Positions 1 through 7,800 of a stretch of DNA of 64,000 nt are shown here, in pieces. The notes beneath the pieces were generated by a model. It ran no database searches. It was not told where the DNA came from and saw nothing but the letters and a program-made list of their open reading frames with translations. A program made the translations under genes and the position numbers. Position 1 is the first letter of the stretch, and each line of letters starts with the position of its first letter. The stretch is from Jeotgalicoccus nanhaiensis (GTDB lineage Bacteria; Bacillota; Bacilli; Staphylococcales; Salinicoccaceae), in the NCBI GenBank assembly GCA_004570955.1, contig SPPL01000002.1:394144-458143 (forward strand), in the 5' to 3' direction.

Positions 1-604
1 CAATCGTTTCGTACGCTTCGAATTTTTCAATAGCCTGAGGTTGATCTAGAAAACTTTCAGGTAAGTTGTACACAAAACGTTTCTGCTTCCACTCATCTTC
101 CGGTATACTCACTGGAGCATCCCTATCCCCAAGTTCTCTGACACGCCGGGCCGTTGCGTCATATGGTACACTAGCAAAATCCGCAAGATGAATCACCGCT
201 TCTTCTGTACCATATTCACGTTTAAACTTTTTCCATAAATCTTTTGTCAGACCTTTGGGCAACATCACTGCAGCTGCAAAACGGTCTGCTGCTCTTTCAT
301 GGTCAAATGATTCAGACTGCATTTGACTGCCTTCAGATAAATGCCATAGTTCATGCGCTGCTGTAAAATAACGCATTCGAAGCGGCTGAAACGTATTCAA
401 TGCGATAAACTCCTCACCCGATTCATGAACCACTGCAGCCCCGTGATAATTCTCATCCTCGGTATATTGATAAATCAGATTGACTTTGTCATCTATCAGT
501 TTTTCAATATGTGCACCGATAAAAATATCATTGCCAAACTTTTCTTCTAAAAAGTCCTGCGCAAAAGCTTCTGCTGTTTTTTCAGCTTGAATTTTTAAGT
601 CCAT
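1..604 (-). CDS. ImmA/IrrE family metallopeptidase (3' end beyond window)
   Basis: My own translation from the ATG at 604 gives 201 residues open to the left edge, so the C-terminus is missing. A zinc-protease HExxH motif (HELWH, about residues 84-88) is followed by an acidic stretch and ERAADRFAAAVMLP, the usual ImmA/IrrE helix that supplies the third zinc ligand. The family cleaves or derepresses partner XRE repressors in mobile elements and stress circuits. It sits 4 nt after the XRE gene at 609-935, and its ribosome site AGGTGA overlaps that gene's stop, so the two are translationally coupled. The role as protease of that regulator is inferred from the pairing. Confidence 0.85.
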   Translation of the reverse strand, partial: MDLKIQAEKTAEAFAQDFLEEKFGNDIFIGAHIEKLIDDKVNLIYQYTEDENYHGAAVVHESGEEFIALNTFQPLRMRYFTAAHELWHLSEGSQMQSESFDHERAADRFAAAVMLPKGLTKDLWKKFKREYGTEEAVIHLADFASVPYDATARRVRELGDRDAPVSIPEDEWKQKRFVYNLPESFLDQPQAIEKFEAYETI

Positions 605-608
605 ATTA

Positions 609-935
609 TCACCTGCTCTTTAAACCAATGTAATCTTCAATAGCAAATATCATTGACTTCAAATCCTGTCTGGAACGACGATTAGAAGTTTGACCACGAA
701 GTTGCACAGTTAAACCACCTGATTGAGAACTGTCTTTAACTAATTCTTTCATGGGAATACCGGTGATTCTTGACAAGTCTTCAATACGTTTCGGCAAAAT
801 CGCTCTTTTCCCGGACAACATATGGCCAACCAATGATTTACTTACATTTAATTCAGCCGCCAACCATTCATGAGTCTTATCATTTTCTTTAAGCCAGTGC
901 TTCACATTTTTAATTACAACTTCATTCATTTTCAT
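609..935 (-). CDS. XRE-family helix-turn-helix regulator
   Basis: 108 residues. A helix-turn-helix lies at about residues 20-58 (HEWLAAELNVSKSLVGHML), in the Cro/CI style. The start is set by AAGGAG nine bases upstream. It is the first gene of a two-gene unit with the ImmA/IrrE peptidase at 1-604, the arrangement of ImmR/ImmA in ICEs and of many phage or toxin-antitoxin-like pairs. The C-terminal 50 residues are basic and match nothing I recognise. The target operator is not identified. Confidence 0.8.
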   Translation of the reverse strand: MKMNEVVIKNVKHWLKENDKTHEWLAAELNVSKSLVGHMLSGKRAILPKRIEDLSRITGIPMKELVKDSSQSGGLTVQLRGQTSNRRSRQDLKSMIFAIEDYIGLKSR

Positions 936-1027
936 TTAGGTTCACTCCTTAGGCTACTTAATTATACAATATTGTGTAGTCGACTACAACTTAGTTACAT
1001 TCAGCTAAAGATTTAATTTAAAACGAA

Positions 1028-1063
1028 AAACCTCCAGACACTCTTCCCAGTGTTTGGAGGTTT
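1028..1063. terminator. Hairpin terminator resembling the Fst terminator
   Basis: Fifteen-base arms (aaacctccagacact / agtgtttggaggttt, one G-T pair) around a 6-nt loop CTTCCC. Its core, 1041-1062, matches 20 of 22 bases of 1639-1660, inside the terminator of the Fst toxin gene. No toxin ORF lies beside this copy. Confidence 0.7.
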
Positions 1064-1177
1064 AGCGAAGTTATACGCACTATTTTTATTACTTATAATT
1101 TAATATATAACAAAATAGATTCTAGTTTGAAGATAATCAGTTAGAAAATTAGCCTAAATTATCATAACAACTTGAAA

Positions 1178-1345
1178 TCACTTCTTATCTGCCCGTTTAG
1201 ATTTGATACTAATTTTCTTTTTGCCAACGAGTGGCGATAATTTCCCTACAGATCGACATCCTTCTTCTATGGACTTGTTTAAGGCAATAATTCGATTATC
1301 CGGTATATTACTAATATCTAAATCTCTTCTCTTGATATACCTCAT
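1178..1345 (-). CDS. Small basic hypothetical protein
   Basis: 55 residues from the ATG at 1345, chosen because a strong GGGGAGGGA ribosome site lies seven bases upstream; a longer form could begin at 1366. It is rich in Lys and Arg (12 of the last 20 residues). I recognise no domain. It is a short gene in accessory DNA between the XRE/ImmA pair and the Fst toxin and is supported mainly by its ribosome site. Confidence 0.4.
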   Translation of the reverse strand: MRYIKRRDLDISNIPDNRIIALNKSIEEGCRSVGKLSPLVGKKKISIKSKRADKK

Positions 1346-1453
1346 AATAATCCCTCCCCGTCTCATCTACAATCCTATACCCACTGCATCCTTAAAAACT
1401 AATACTATTTTAAGAAAAGTGTATTTAATAATCGAGCAAATGTTCCGTTTTAG

Positions 1454-1459
1454 TATAAT
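1454..1459 (+). promoter_or_regulatory. Candidate -10 box of the Fst toxin mRNA
   Basis: TATAAT in an AT-rich stretch 55 bases before the toxin start. The matching -35 is poor. A transcript from about 1466 to the terminator near 1669 would be about 200 nt, in the range of known Fst toxin mRNAs. Confidence 0.4.
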
Positions 1460-1514
1460 TAATGTATCTTCTATTCTTTCTGGACGAAATACGGATCGGG
1501 AGAAGGTGGAATTC

Positions 1515-1610
1515 ATGGACACTATTTTTTTATATTCCGTTGGCCCGATTATCGTCGGGTGCATCGTGCAGCTGTTTAAGCGCTGGCTTGAGCTGCAAAG
1601 AAAAGATTAG
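1515..1610 (+). CDS. Fst-family type I toxin (small membrane peptide)
   Basis: 31 residues beginning MDTIFLYSVGPIIVGCIVQL. It has the Fst/holin-like toxin plan: a single membrane helix with a conserved Gly-Pro-Ile-hydrophobic-Val-Gly core, followed by a charged tail (FKRWLELQRKD). The ribosome site AGAAGGTGGA lies seven bases upstream. Such peptides insert in the membrane and are silenced by an antisense RNA that pairs with the mRNA. The bidirectional hairpin at 1626-1669 and a candidate antisense promoter near 1748-1776 complete the unit. It is easily missed because the same frame is open upstream from 1203, giving a longer spurious ORF. Confidence 0.8.
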   Translation: MDTIFLYSVGPIIVGCIVQLFKRWLELQRKD

Positions 1611-1624
1611 GCGATAAGCACCAA

Positions 1625-1747
1625 GAAACCCCCGAACTCTCTTCCCGGCGTTTGGAGGTTCTGGGGTTCTAATAAAAACGAACTAATATTGTTTGACACA
1701 TTTGTCATTCTATATCTTTATTATGTTGCATTAGATTATCTGTTGGA
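1625..1747 (-). ncRNA. Candidate antisense antitoxin RNA (RNA II-like)
   Basis: On the minus strand TTGACA (1776-1771), a 16-base spacer and TATTTA (1754-1749) form a plausible promoter. Transcription from about 1745 leftwards would give an RNA of about 120 nt ending in the shared hairpin and overlapping the 3' end of the toxin mRNA. The RNA is inferred from promoter, position and family precedent only. Confidence 0.45.
1626..1669. terminator. Bidirectional terminator of the Fst toxin-antitoxin unit
   Basis: Arms aacccccgaac / gttctggggtt (one mismatch) just after the toxin stop. Fst toxin and antitoxin RNAs converge on a shared terminator of this kind. Confidence 0.7.
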
Positions 1748-1805
1748 CTAAATATATATTTAAATATTAGTGTCAATAAAGCAAAAGTGTTTAAAAAGGT
1801 CGCAC

Positions 1806-2027
1806 TTACGAACACGATAATAATAATTTTTTCAGTTGTCGGAAAAGTATAACCCCACCCACGGCTTTTTTATATTCTTGGTAATCATCAAAAGCGTTTT
1901 TTCTATCTTCTTCTGCATATTCACGTTCTTCTTTAGAAGTGATAGTCAATCTTATGTTTTCAGGATTAACGTCTTTTTTCAACTCTTCCAGCAGCTCTTC
2001 ATCTATCGTTGTTTTCTTTTCGCTCAT
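1806..2027 (-). CDS. Small hypothetical protein linked to ImmA/IrrE
   Basis: 73 residues. The first two thirds are very acidic and helical (many Glu, Asp and Lys); the end is hydrophobic and basic. It starts five bases after the ImmA/IrrE stop and AAGGG within that gene's last codons could serve as ribosome site, so the two are probably co-translated. I recognise no family. It could be a small partner of the peptidase. Confidence 0.5.
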   Translation of the reverse strand: MSEKKTTIDEELLEELKKDVNPENIRLTITSKEEREYAEEDRKNAFDDYQEYKKAVGGVILFRQLKKLLLSCS

Positions 2028-2031
2028 TAAC

Positions 2032-2580
2032 TTAGGCCCTTAATTTTTCTAACTGCACATTTGCAAATGATTTCGTAATATTAAAAGACTCTGCAATTCT
2101 CGAACTTAAAAAGTCGAGTTGATCTTCTTCAAATGAACTTACAGGTTCAACAATGACTCTTTCAATAACGTCTATCGGTGCTAATAATTGAGCAGCAAAT
2201 TCATTCGCTTCTTTCTCATACTCATACAAATCGTGATTATAATATGAGTCCTGTCTATATAAAATAGTCATTTGATCTTTTGATATCTTACTTTCAGGAT
2301 ATCCCCAATGCATAATAATATGCCCGAGTTCGTGAGCCATTGTAAATCTTCTTCTGCCTTCTGACTCCTTAGCATTTACAACGATTTCAGGCTGACCATT
2401 TTTGGCCATTCGGGTATATCCGCTTACTTTTCGTGGATTAGGAAAACCGGACATATCACTATAGAAAACCTTCACTCCAAATTTTTCAATAACGTCTTCC
2501 AGATTATTAAGAACATGTTCGAATGCAAAATTTTCATCATTTACTCTGAGTTCATTTACAAGTGTTCTAATTCTCTCCAT
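2032..2580 (-). CDS. ImmA/IrrE family metallopeptidase
   Basis: 182 residues from the ATG at 2580, which follows AAGGAGG with proper spacing; the frame extends 15 codons further upstream without a ribosome site. The zinc motif HELGH (in FTMAHELGHIIMHW) and the downstream EKEANEFAAQLLAP helix are typical. No XRE gene is adjacent on either side; the DNA upstream holds only a TetR fragment. Either its regulator has been lost or it acts on a distant one. Confidence 0.85.
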   Translation of the reverse strand: MERIRTLVNELRVNDENFAFEHVLNNLEDVIEKFGVKVFYSDMSGFPNPRKVSGYTRMAKNGQPEIVVNAKESEGRRRFTMAHELGHIIMHWGYPESKISKDQMTILYRQDSYYNHDLYEYEKEANEFAAQLLAPIDVIERVIVEPVSSFEEDQLDFLSSRIAESFNITKSFANVQLEKLRA

Positions 2581-2649
2581 GATAGTCCTCCTTATATAAT
2601 CCTTTATTCTTATACTAAACGACAAAATAATTATTAGCCATCTATCTGA

Positions 2650-2883
2650 TATATACTGGAAGAGTATATAAAAAGAAGAATTGATTATGCAGCATCAAAA
2701 GACGAGGTATTGGTGCTGGAAAACCTATTGATCAGCTATTCAACGGGCGCATACTTCAACAGTATCGTCTGGTGGATAAAAAACGACTATCCGTATACAC
2801 CGAAAGAAATGACGACGATATTATTAAGATGGTCAGTTAAAGGTCATTATAGAGAAGGCATAACAAGTTTTATAAAAGATTAA
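2650..2883 (+). pseudogene. TetR-family regulator, C-terminal fragment
   Basis: An open stretch of 77 codons ends at TAA 2881 and reads ...LISYSTGAYFNSIVWWIK... then PYTPKEM and a closing helix. This is the pattern of the TetR C-terminal domain common in Firmicutes. A TGA lies just upstream in frame and no DNA-binding domain precedes it, so only the ligand-binding end remains. A hairpin terminator follows at 2895. Confidence 0.65.
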
Positions 2884-2894
2884 TCAAGAAGATA

Positions 2895-2927
2895 AAAACC
2901 TCAGACATATATAATATTTGAGGTTTT
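2895..2927. terminator. Bidirectional hairpin terminator
   Basis: Arms AAAACCTCA / TGAGGTTTT with a 15-base AT-rich loop. It lies between the TetR remnant (plus) and the end of the SEFIR gene (minus) and can serve both. Confidence 0.65.
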
Positions 2928-2955
2928 ATTTACATTAAATATTAAAATTTCAATC

Positions 2956-3939
2956 CTATTGTTTCAATACGGGCTCTATTCTGGTATTCCATAATTCTTT
3001 GACTACTGCAGCTATCTCTTTATACTCAGAATTCCCCGGTATATTCATCATTAATTTCATAGTGAATTCACCATTTTGGTTATAATTAAATACGAGACTT
3101 TCATTCAGAGTATTATCGGAATTAATATCAAGCATATGTCCGAATTGAAAATTGATTCCTTGAAAGAGATGATTTCCTCTCCATATTTTCACTCCTGTCT
3201 TTAAGTTCCCATCAAGATATAACTTAAAGACATGCTTCTGCTGATTTATTTCTTCTTTAGTATACTGGAAATTAGAATTTTTATTTTCCAGTTCTATAAA
3301 CAGCTGGTTGAATAAATCAACCAGTTCGCTATAAACACTGCCTTCCAGCTTATCTTTTTCTAAATCATTCAACTCTTTTAGCTTTGGTAAATCAATATCA
3401 TCAAATACTTGATTATTAGATGTAAGGTTCTCTATATTAGAATATCCCGGCTTTAATTCCTTCTTCTTACCAAGCGGAGGTAGTTCATAATACGGCACCC
3501 CCTCTATTCTGTATAACAGTTGCTCATACTTTCTTTTGTATTCACTATTGCTTGAAAAGTCTATAAAATGAAAGCCTCGAAGATGAGATGGAACCGCATC
3601 CTTGAAGTCTCCATCATGACGCAGTATAAAAATATACTTATCAGAGTTACTAAGTAAATCTGGTAAACTCTGAAGAGTTTCAAAACCAACTCCGCCTTGC
3701 ATACTATCTGCTTTCTGAGCGTATTCCTTAGTGAGTACCATAATTACATGATCACTTTCATTCATCCTCTCAACCATCATTCTTTCTAATTGCACTGTAT
3801 TTGTTTGAGTGATTAATTTATCAATCATGGCATCTACTCCATCACTGCGTAAATCCTTCACTAAATCAAATACCCACTGTTCATGTTCAAGTGTTCCCCA
3901 ATCATAGCTGACAAATACTTTTTTATGATCTTCAGACAT
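2956..3939 (-). CDS. SEFIR/TIR-like domain protein
   Basis: 327 residues. Residues 6-160 have the SEFIR form of the TIR fold: KVFVSYDW at the first strand, a helix with HEQWVFDLVKDL, the strand DHVIMVLTKEYA, and GVGFET around Glu87, the position where TIR/SEFIR enzymes carry the catalytic Glu. Residues 180-327 form a separate domain that I do not recognise. Bacterial TIR and SEFIR proteins often consume NAD in anti-phage defence. GGGGTGA precedes the start. It lies 60 bp downstream of a two-helix membrane protein on the same strand, its likely partner. The defence role is inferred. Confidence 0.75.
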   Translation of the reverse strand: MSEDHKKVFVSYDWGTLEHEQWVFDLVKDLRSDGVDAMIDKLITQTNTVQLERMMVERMNESDHVIMVLTKEYAQKADSMQGGVGFETLQSLPDLLSNSDKYIFILRHDGDFKDAVPSHLRGFHFIDFSSNSEYKRKYEQLLYRIEGVPYYELPPLGKKKELKPGYSNIENLTSNNQVFDDIDLPKLKELNDLEKDKLEGSVYSELVDLFNQLFIELENKNSNFQYTKEEINQQKHVFKLYLDGNLKTGVKIWRGNHLFQGINFQFGHMLDINSDNTLNESLVFNYNQNGEFTMKLMMNIPGNSEYKEIAAVVKELWNTRIEPVLKQ

Positions 3940-3999
3940 ACTGTCACCCCGTGTCTTTATTTTTAATACTGTTACAAAAATATCTTCATCAATAAATAT

Positions 4000-4725
4000 T
4001 TAGTTGTTTTGCATATTATCGGGTGGATGATTAAATACTGAGTAAAAATAGAACTGACTCACAGCTACAGATATAAGCTTCTTATAGTTCATTACATCTT
4101 TGTCTCTCAATAATTTTCCTGTGCCATTCTCATGTGAGTCAAAATAAGTCACTCCAGAATAGAAAGCAACTATTTCATCAAATAACTGCAGTTCCTCTTC
4201 AGTTCCATCATGTCTAATTCTATTTTTCATAGTATTTATATCTGTATAGGTTAAATTGTAGTGCAATTTAAGCACTTCTTCATATGCCATATATAACTTC
4301 TGTATAGTTGCAACTGAGCCTTCATTTTCTAAATAGTTATTTAACATATTTTGAGTATATAATATTTGAATCTTTGTCATTCTAATAAGATCTTCATTAG
4401 GAATATTAAATCTGCCTCCACCACCAATTCTGGGAGCCTGCTTGATTTCAACATCCTTATAAAAATCCGCTTTATTCTCTAAACCTTCTTTTAAGTACTC
4501 TAAATCCAAATGGATACTAGTTTCTCCGTGTGTGATTTTGGATATTCTATTGATTAAATCTTTCAATTCTTGTTTGAATATAAATATAATAATTAATATT
4601 AATAAAGGGAAATTAAAATTAACATACAGGAACTCGAAGGTATTAGATACAGGTTCTAAAGTTTCAAAAGAATTACCGAGTACAATAATTAAAATAAAAA
4701 TTATTAATAGGAATAGATTTTTCAT
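4000..4725 (-). CDS. Two-helix membrane protein upstream of the SEFIR gene
   Basis: 241 residues. Two hydrophobic segments (about 2-20 and 33-51) are followed by a basic turn and a cytosolic domain of about 185 residues, helical and with mixed charge, containing a GGGGRF turn. I do not recognise the domain. AAGGAGG precedes the start. Its position directly before the SEFIR gene on the same strand, with a low-GC composition like that gene, suggests a two-gene system in which it anchors or senses at the membrane. Confidence 0.6.
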   Translation of the reverse strand: MKNLFLLIIFILIIVLGNSFETLEPVSNTFEFLYVNFNFPLLILIIIFIFKQELKDLINRISKITHGETSIHLDLEYLKEGLENKADFYKDVEIKQAPRIGGGGRFNIPNEDLIRMTKIQILYTQNMLNNYLENEGSVATIQKLYMAYEEVLKLHYNLTYTDINTMKNRIRHDGTEEELQLFDEIVAFYSGVTYFDSHENGTGKLLRDKDVMNYKKLISVAVSQFYFYSVFNHPPDNMQNN

Positions 4726-4899
4726 TAGAACCTCCTTTGAGTTAAAATTTATAATTACCAGTTTATTTTATTTAACTCTATTGTAACCCACTTCAACAAG
4801 ACTTATTACATTATAACTCTCAATCTATAAACCAATTTATGTTGTTTTTTGACTAATAGAGTGCGATAATTAGAAACTAAAAGGAATGTGAGGTGCGTT

Positions 4900-6027
4900 A
4901 TGGCTATCCAAGGTATTCAAATGCTTCCACCGGAAGTTAAAATGGAAGATGCTTTAGTACTGTATAAAGAAATTGCAGAAATTAAAACTCTGATTGGGAA
5001 ATTGAATTCTGAATTAAATCATTCAATCATTAATTCTCAGCTTATACAGATATTAAGTTTACAAGAATCTGTACAATCTACTCGTATCGAAGGTACACAG
5101 GTTACTTTTGCCGACATGATTGAAGATGCCACTAAGAAAAGAAAAAGTAGTGAAGTAGTTGAAGTTGATAATTATTTAGCTGCATTAAAAGAAGGAATTG
5201 AGTTGACTAATCAGGGCTATCCTATCTCAACTCGTTTAATTAAACAGCTCCACGAAATACTTATGGGAGAAAATACTAGAGGCACTACAATATCGGCCGG
5301 TGAATTTAGAAAGATTCAGAACTTCATTGGTCCAACGGATCGAATTGAGGATGCTGTATACATTCCGATACCTGCTAGTGATATTAGCGATTACATGAGT
5401 AATCTTGAAAATTATGTTAACGGTCAAGAACATTATACTTTCAATACAAGTAATCAAGAAAATCATATCTTGCTTGATATAGACTCTGATCCTTTAATTA
5501 AAACTGCAATCATGCATGCCCAATTCGAATCTATCCACCCTTTTCTCGACGGTAATGGAAGAATGGGGAGAATATTAATTGTGCTCAATACTATGAGTGA
5601 CAATTTAATTGAATATCCTGTTTTCTTCGTAAGTGAAGAATTAGAAAAGGAACGACTTAGATACTATAATCTTTTAAATGGTGTACGCGGCAATAACCCA
5701 GATTGGTATGCCTGGATAAAATTTTTCCTTGATGCTTGTAAAAGAATGGCAACAAGCATACTTAACAAACTTGAATCTATAGAACAGCTGGCTAGAAAAG
5801 GGTTAAGGCTAATCAATTCTACCGGCAGTATCAATAAAATTTGGTTTTACTCATTTACGAAACCATCAGTCTCCACCCGGGAAGTTGCTGATTTTTTAAA
5901 TATCAGCCCAACTACTGCCAGAAACGGATTAAATCATTTAGTTGATTTAAAACTATTAGATACTGACAAAGCTAAAACTAAAAATAAAGTCTATGTTAAT
6001 TACGATTTATTAAGACTCCTCGGATAA
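4900..6027 (+). CDS. Fic-family protein adenylyltransferase with inhibitory motif
   Basis: 375 residues from the ATG at 4900, placed behind GAGGTG; a GTG at 4888 would overlap that site. The catalytic Fic motif is complete (HPFLDGNGRMGR, His213). An N-terminal inhibitory motif of the S-xxx-E-G type is present (Ser60 to Gly65), which marks a class II Fic whose activity is held back by its own Glu64. The C-terminal 60 residues form a winged helix (STREVADFLNISPTTARN). Fic enzymes transfer AMP to a hydroxyl on target proteins. A hairpin at 6071 ends the unit. Confidence 0.85.
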   Translation: MAIQGIQMLPPEVKMEDALVLYKEIAEIKTLIGKLNSELNHSIINSQLIQILSLQESVQSTRIEGTQVTFADMIEDATKKRKSSEVVEVDNYLAALKEGIELTNQGYPISTRLIKQLHEILMGENTRGTTISAGEFRKIQNFIGPTDRIEDAVYIPIPASDISDYMSNLENYVNGQEHYTFNTSNQENHILLDIDSDPLIKTAIMHAQFESIHPFLDGNGRMGRILIVLNTMSDNLIEYPVFFVSEELEKERLRYYNLLNGVRGNNPDWYAWIKFFLDACKRMATSILNKLESIEQLARKGLRLINSTGSINKIWFYSFTKPSVSTREVADFLNISPTTARNGLNHLVDLKLLDTDKAKTKNKVYVNYDLLRLLG

Positions 6028-6070
6028 TTATTGTTAAGGTACTTTTATAAAATTAAATGCAGGAATTAAA

Positions 6071-6106
6071 AAGAAGTCTATCGTTAGAAATAACATTAGA
6101 CTTCTT
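6071..6106 (+). terminator. Terminator after the Fic gene
   Basis: Arms AAGAAGTCTA / TAGACTTCTT, 16-base loop, followed by T-rich DNA. The rest of 6107-6275 holds only a 35-codon open frame without a ribosome site. Confidence 0.6.
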
Positions 6107-6275
6107 TCGCTTTCTGTTTCTGAATATCATTGTATATACTTTTCTTTTTCACCTAAATATCTTTTATGTTTAAGATATTTCCGCCCTTTAAGTTCTCTCT
6201 TTAAGTCCGACAAAAATTTTAATTCATTATCCATTTTAAACTAGCATTTATAGAATATGAGACAGTTACATCAGT

Positions 6276-7631
6276 TTAAACATTCCTCTCCCCCAACTCC
6301 CTCACCAAATTACACGTACATTTAATCCCAGCAAAAAAGTTCTCTACTTTCAGGTTCTCATTGGGTGAATGATTATGCTGATCGAAGTTAGCGTACGGCA
6401 TGATGATGGATGGTGTATTTAATATTTCCGTCCACACATAGTCCGGAAGGGAGCCCGGCATGCTCGGCTGGACTAAGGGTTCTTTTCCGTAGGCATGAGC
6501 AACCGCATCCGTCACAGCTTGAACAATCTCCAGTTCTGCCGGTGTTCTCGATGGGCGCATGGCGCCTTTATAGGTTACGGTCACACTTGGATCTACTTCC
6601 TTAACATGTTCCTCAATTTTCTTAAAAACATCTTCCGGGTCCTGGTCCGCCACCAGTCTGATATCCATATTGACCGTCGCCGTCGACGGAATAATTGTTT
6701 TCGCATTCTTACCCGTATAACCGCTTTCTATGCCTGCAATATTAAAGGTAGGTTCCATGGTCAGCTTATGGTAATACGACGCCCCGTCCATATCCAAGTC
6801 CTCATAACCGATTTTCTCTGCGATATCCTGCTGGTCATAAGGCAGCCGCTTCAGGAGTTCCATTTCCTTGTCGCTCGGCTTTCGAATTTTATCGTAAAAA
6901 CCGTCTACCAGCACATTCCCGTCATCATCCCGCATCGTGTTCAACAGCCGCATCAGTTTCCACGCAGGATTCGGCACGATATTGCCCGTATTGCCGGAAT
7001 GGTTATCAAAATCCGCACCTTTCGCCGTCATTTCAAGAATCAACACCCCTCTGACACCAAGCAGAATTAACGGATCGCCGCTGTTATGCGACGAACCATC
7101 CGACGTATAGACTAAATCCGCTTCAAGCAGTGCCTTGTGATTCTCCACAAATTCCGCCAGGTGCACACTGCCGAGTTCTTCCTCCCCTTCGAAGATAAAC
7201 TTCACGTTAATGGGAAGCTCACCGTAGAGCGCTTGATAAGTCTTCAGTCCGAGCAGCTGAGCCATCAGCTGACCTTTATTATCACCGGCACCTCGTGCAT
7301 ATATTCTGCCGTCCCTAATCTCAGGTTCAAAAGGATTCGAATCCCACAGCTCAATCGGTTCTACAGCCTGGACGTCGTAGTGGCCGTAGATCAGCAAGGT
7401 GAAGCGGTTTTTATCGTTTAGAAGTTCGCCGTAGACAACGGGATTGCCGCCGGTTTCGATAAGCTGCGTATCAAGGCCGAGGGTTTCCATTTCACTCTTC
7501 AAAACATTGGCGCAATGTCGAATCTCATCCTCGTTGGTGCTGATGCTCTTAATTTTAAGCAGATTAAAAAGCTGATTCAGGTAGTCGTCACGGTGCTTTA
7601 GAATAAAATCATCCATCTTTTCAAGTGTCAT
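6276..7631 (-). CDS. M20-family metallodipeptidase
   Basis: 451 residues, normal for M20 dipeptidases (CNDP/PepV-like). The two-metal ligands are visible: GHYDVQ, ARGAGDNKG and the catalytic FEGEEELGS, plus a dimerisation domain in the middle and the closing His in FDQHNHSPNEN. The enzyme removes or splits small peptides in the cytosol. It is preceded by a short intergenic region and has no close partner. Base composition is like the core genome, so the accessory segment ends to its left. Confidence 0.85.
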   Translation of the reverse strand: MTLEKMDDFILKHRDDYLNQLFNLLKIKSISTNEDEIRHCANVLKSEMETLGLDTQLIETGGNPVVYGELLNDKNRFTLLIYGHYDVQAVEPIELWDSNPFEPEIRDGRIYARGAGDNKGQLMAQLLGLKTYQALYGELPINVKFIFEGEEELGSVHLAEFVENHKALLEADLVYTSDGSSHNSGDPLILLGVRGVLILEMTAKGADFDNHSGNTGNIVPNPAWKLMRLLNTMRDDDGNVLVDGFYDKIRKPSDKEMELLKRLPYDQQDIAEKIGYEDLDMDGASYYHKLTMEPTFNIAGIESGYTGKNAKTIIPSTATVNMDIRLVADQDPEDVFKKIEEHVKEVDPSVTVTYKGAMRPSRTPAELEIVQAVTDAVAHAYGKEPLVQPSMPGSLPDYVWTEILNTPSIIMPYANFDQHNHSPNENLKVENFFAGIKCTCNLVRELGERNV

Positions 7632-7723
7632 GTCAGTTCCCCTTTACGTTATAATACTAATTGTCATAATATTACTATAATTTAAGCCTAATGACAGAAA
7701 AATATTTAAATATGAAAAAATGC

Positions 7724-7759
7724 TCCTCTTAAAATGGATACTTAACCAGTTTAAGAGGA
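7724..7759 (-). terminator. Terminator of the sucrose-type operon
   Basis: Arms tcctcttaaa / tttaagagga; on the minus strand a T6 tract follows. It lies 42 bases after the stop of the phosphatase. Confidence 0.75.
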
Positions 7760-7800
7760 ACATATCTCTACACATGTTCTATTTAATTTCAAATATAAAA

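Noticed and set aside
6127..6234. 35-codon open frame on the minus strand
   Set aside because: Starts plausibly and is basic, but has no ribosome site or recognisable product.
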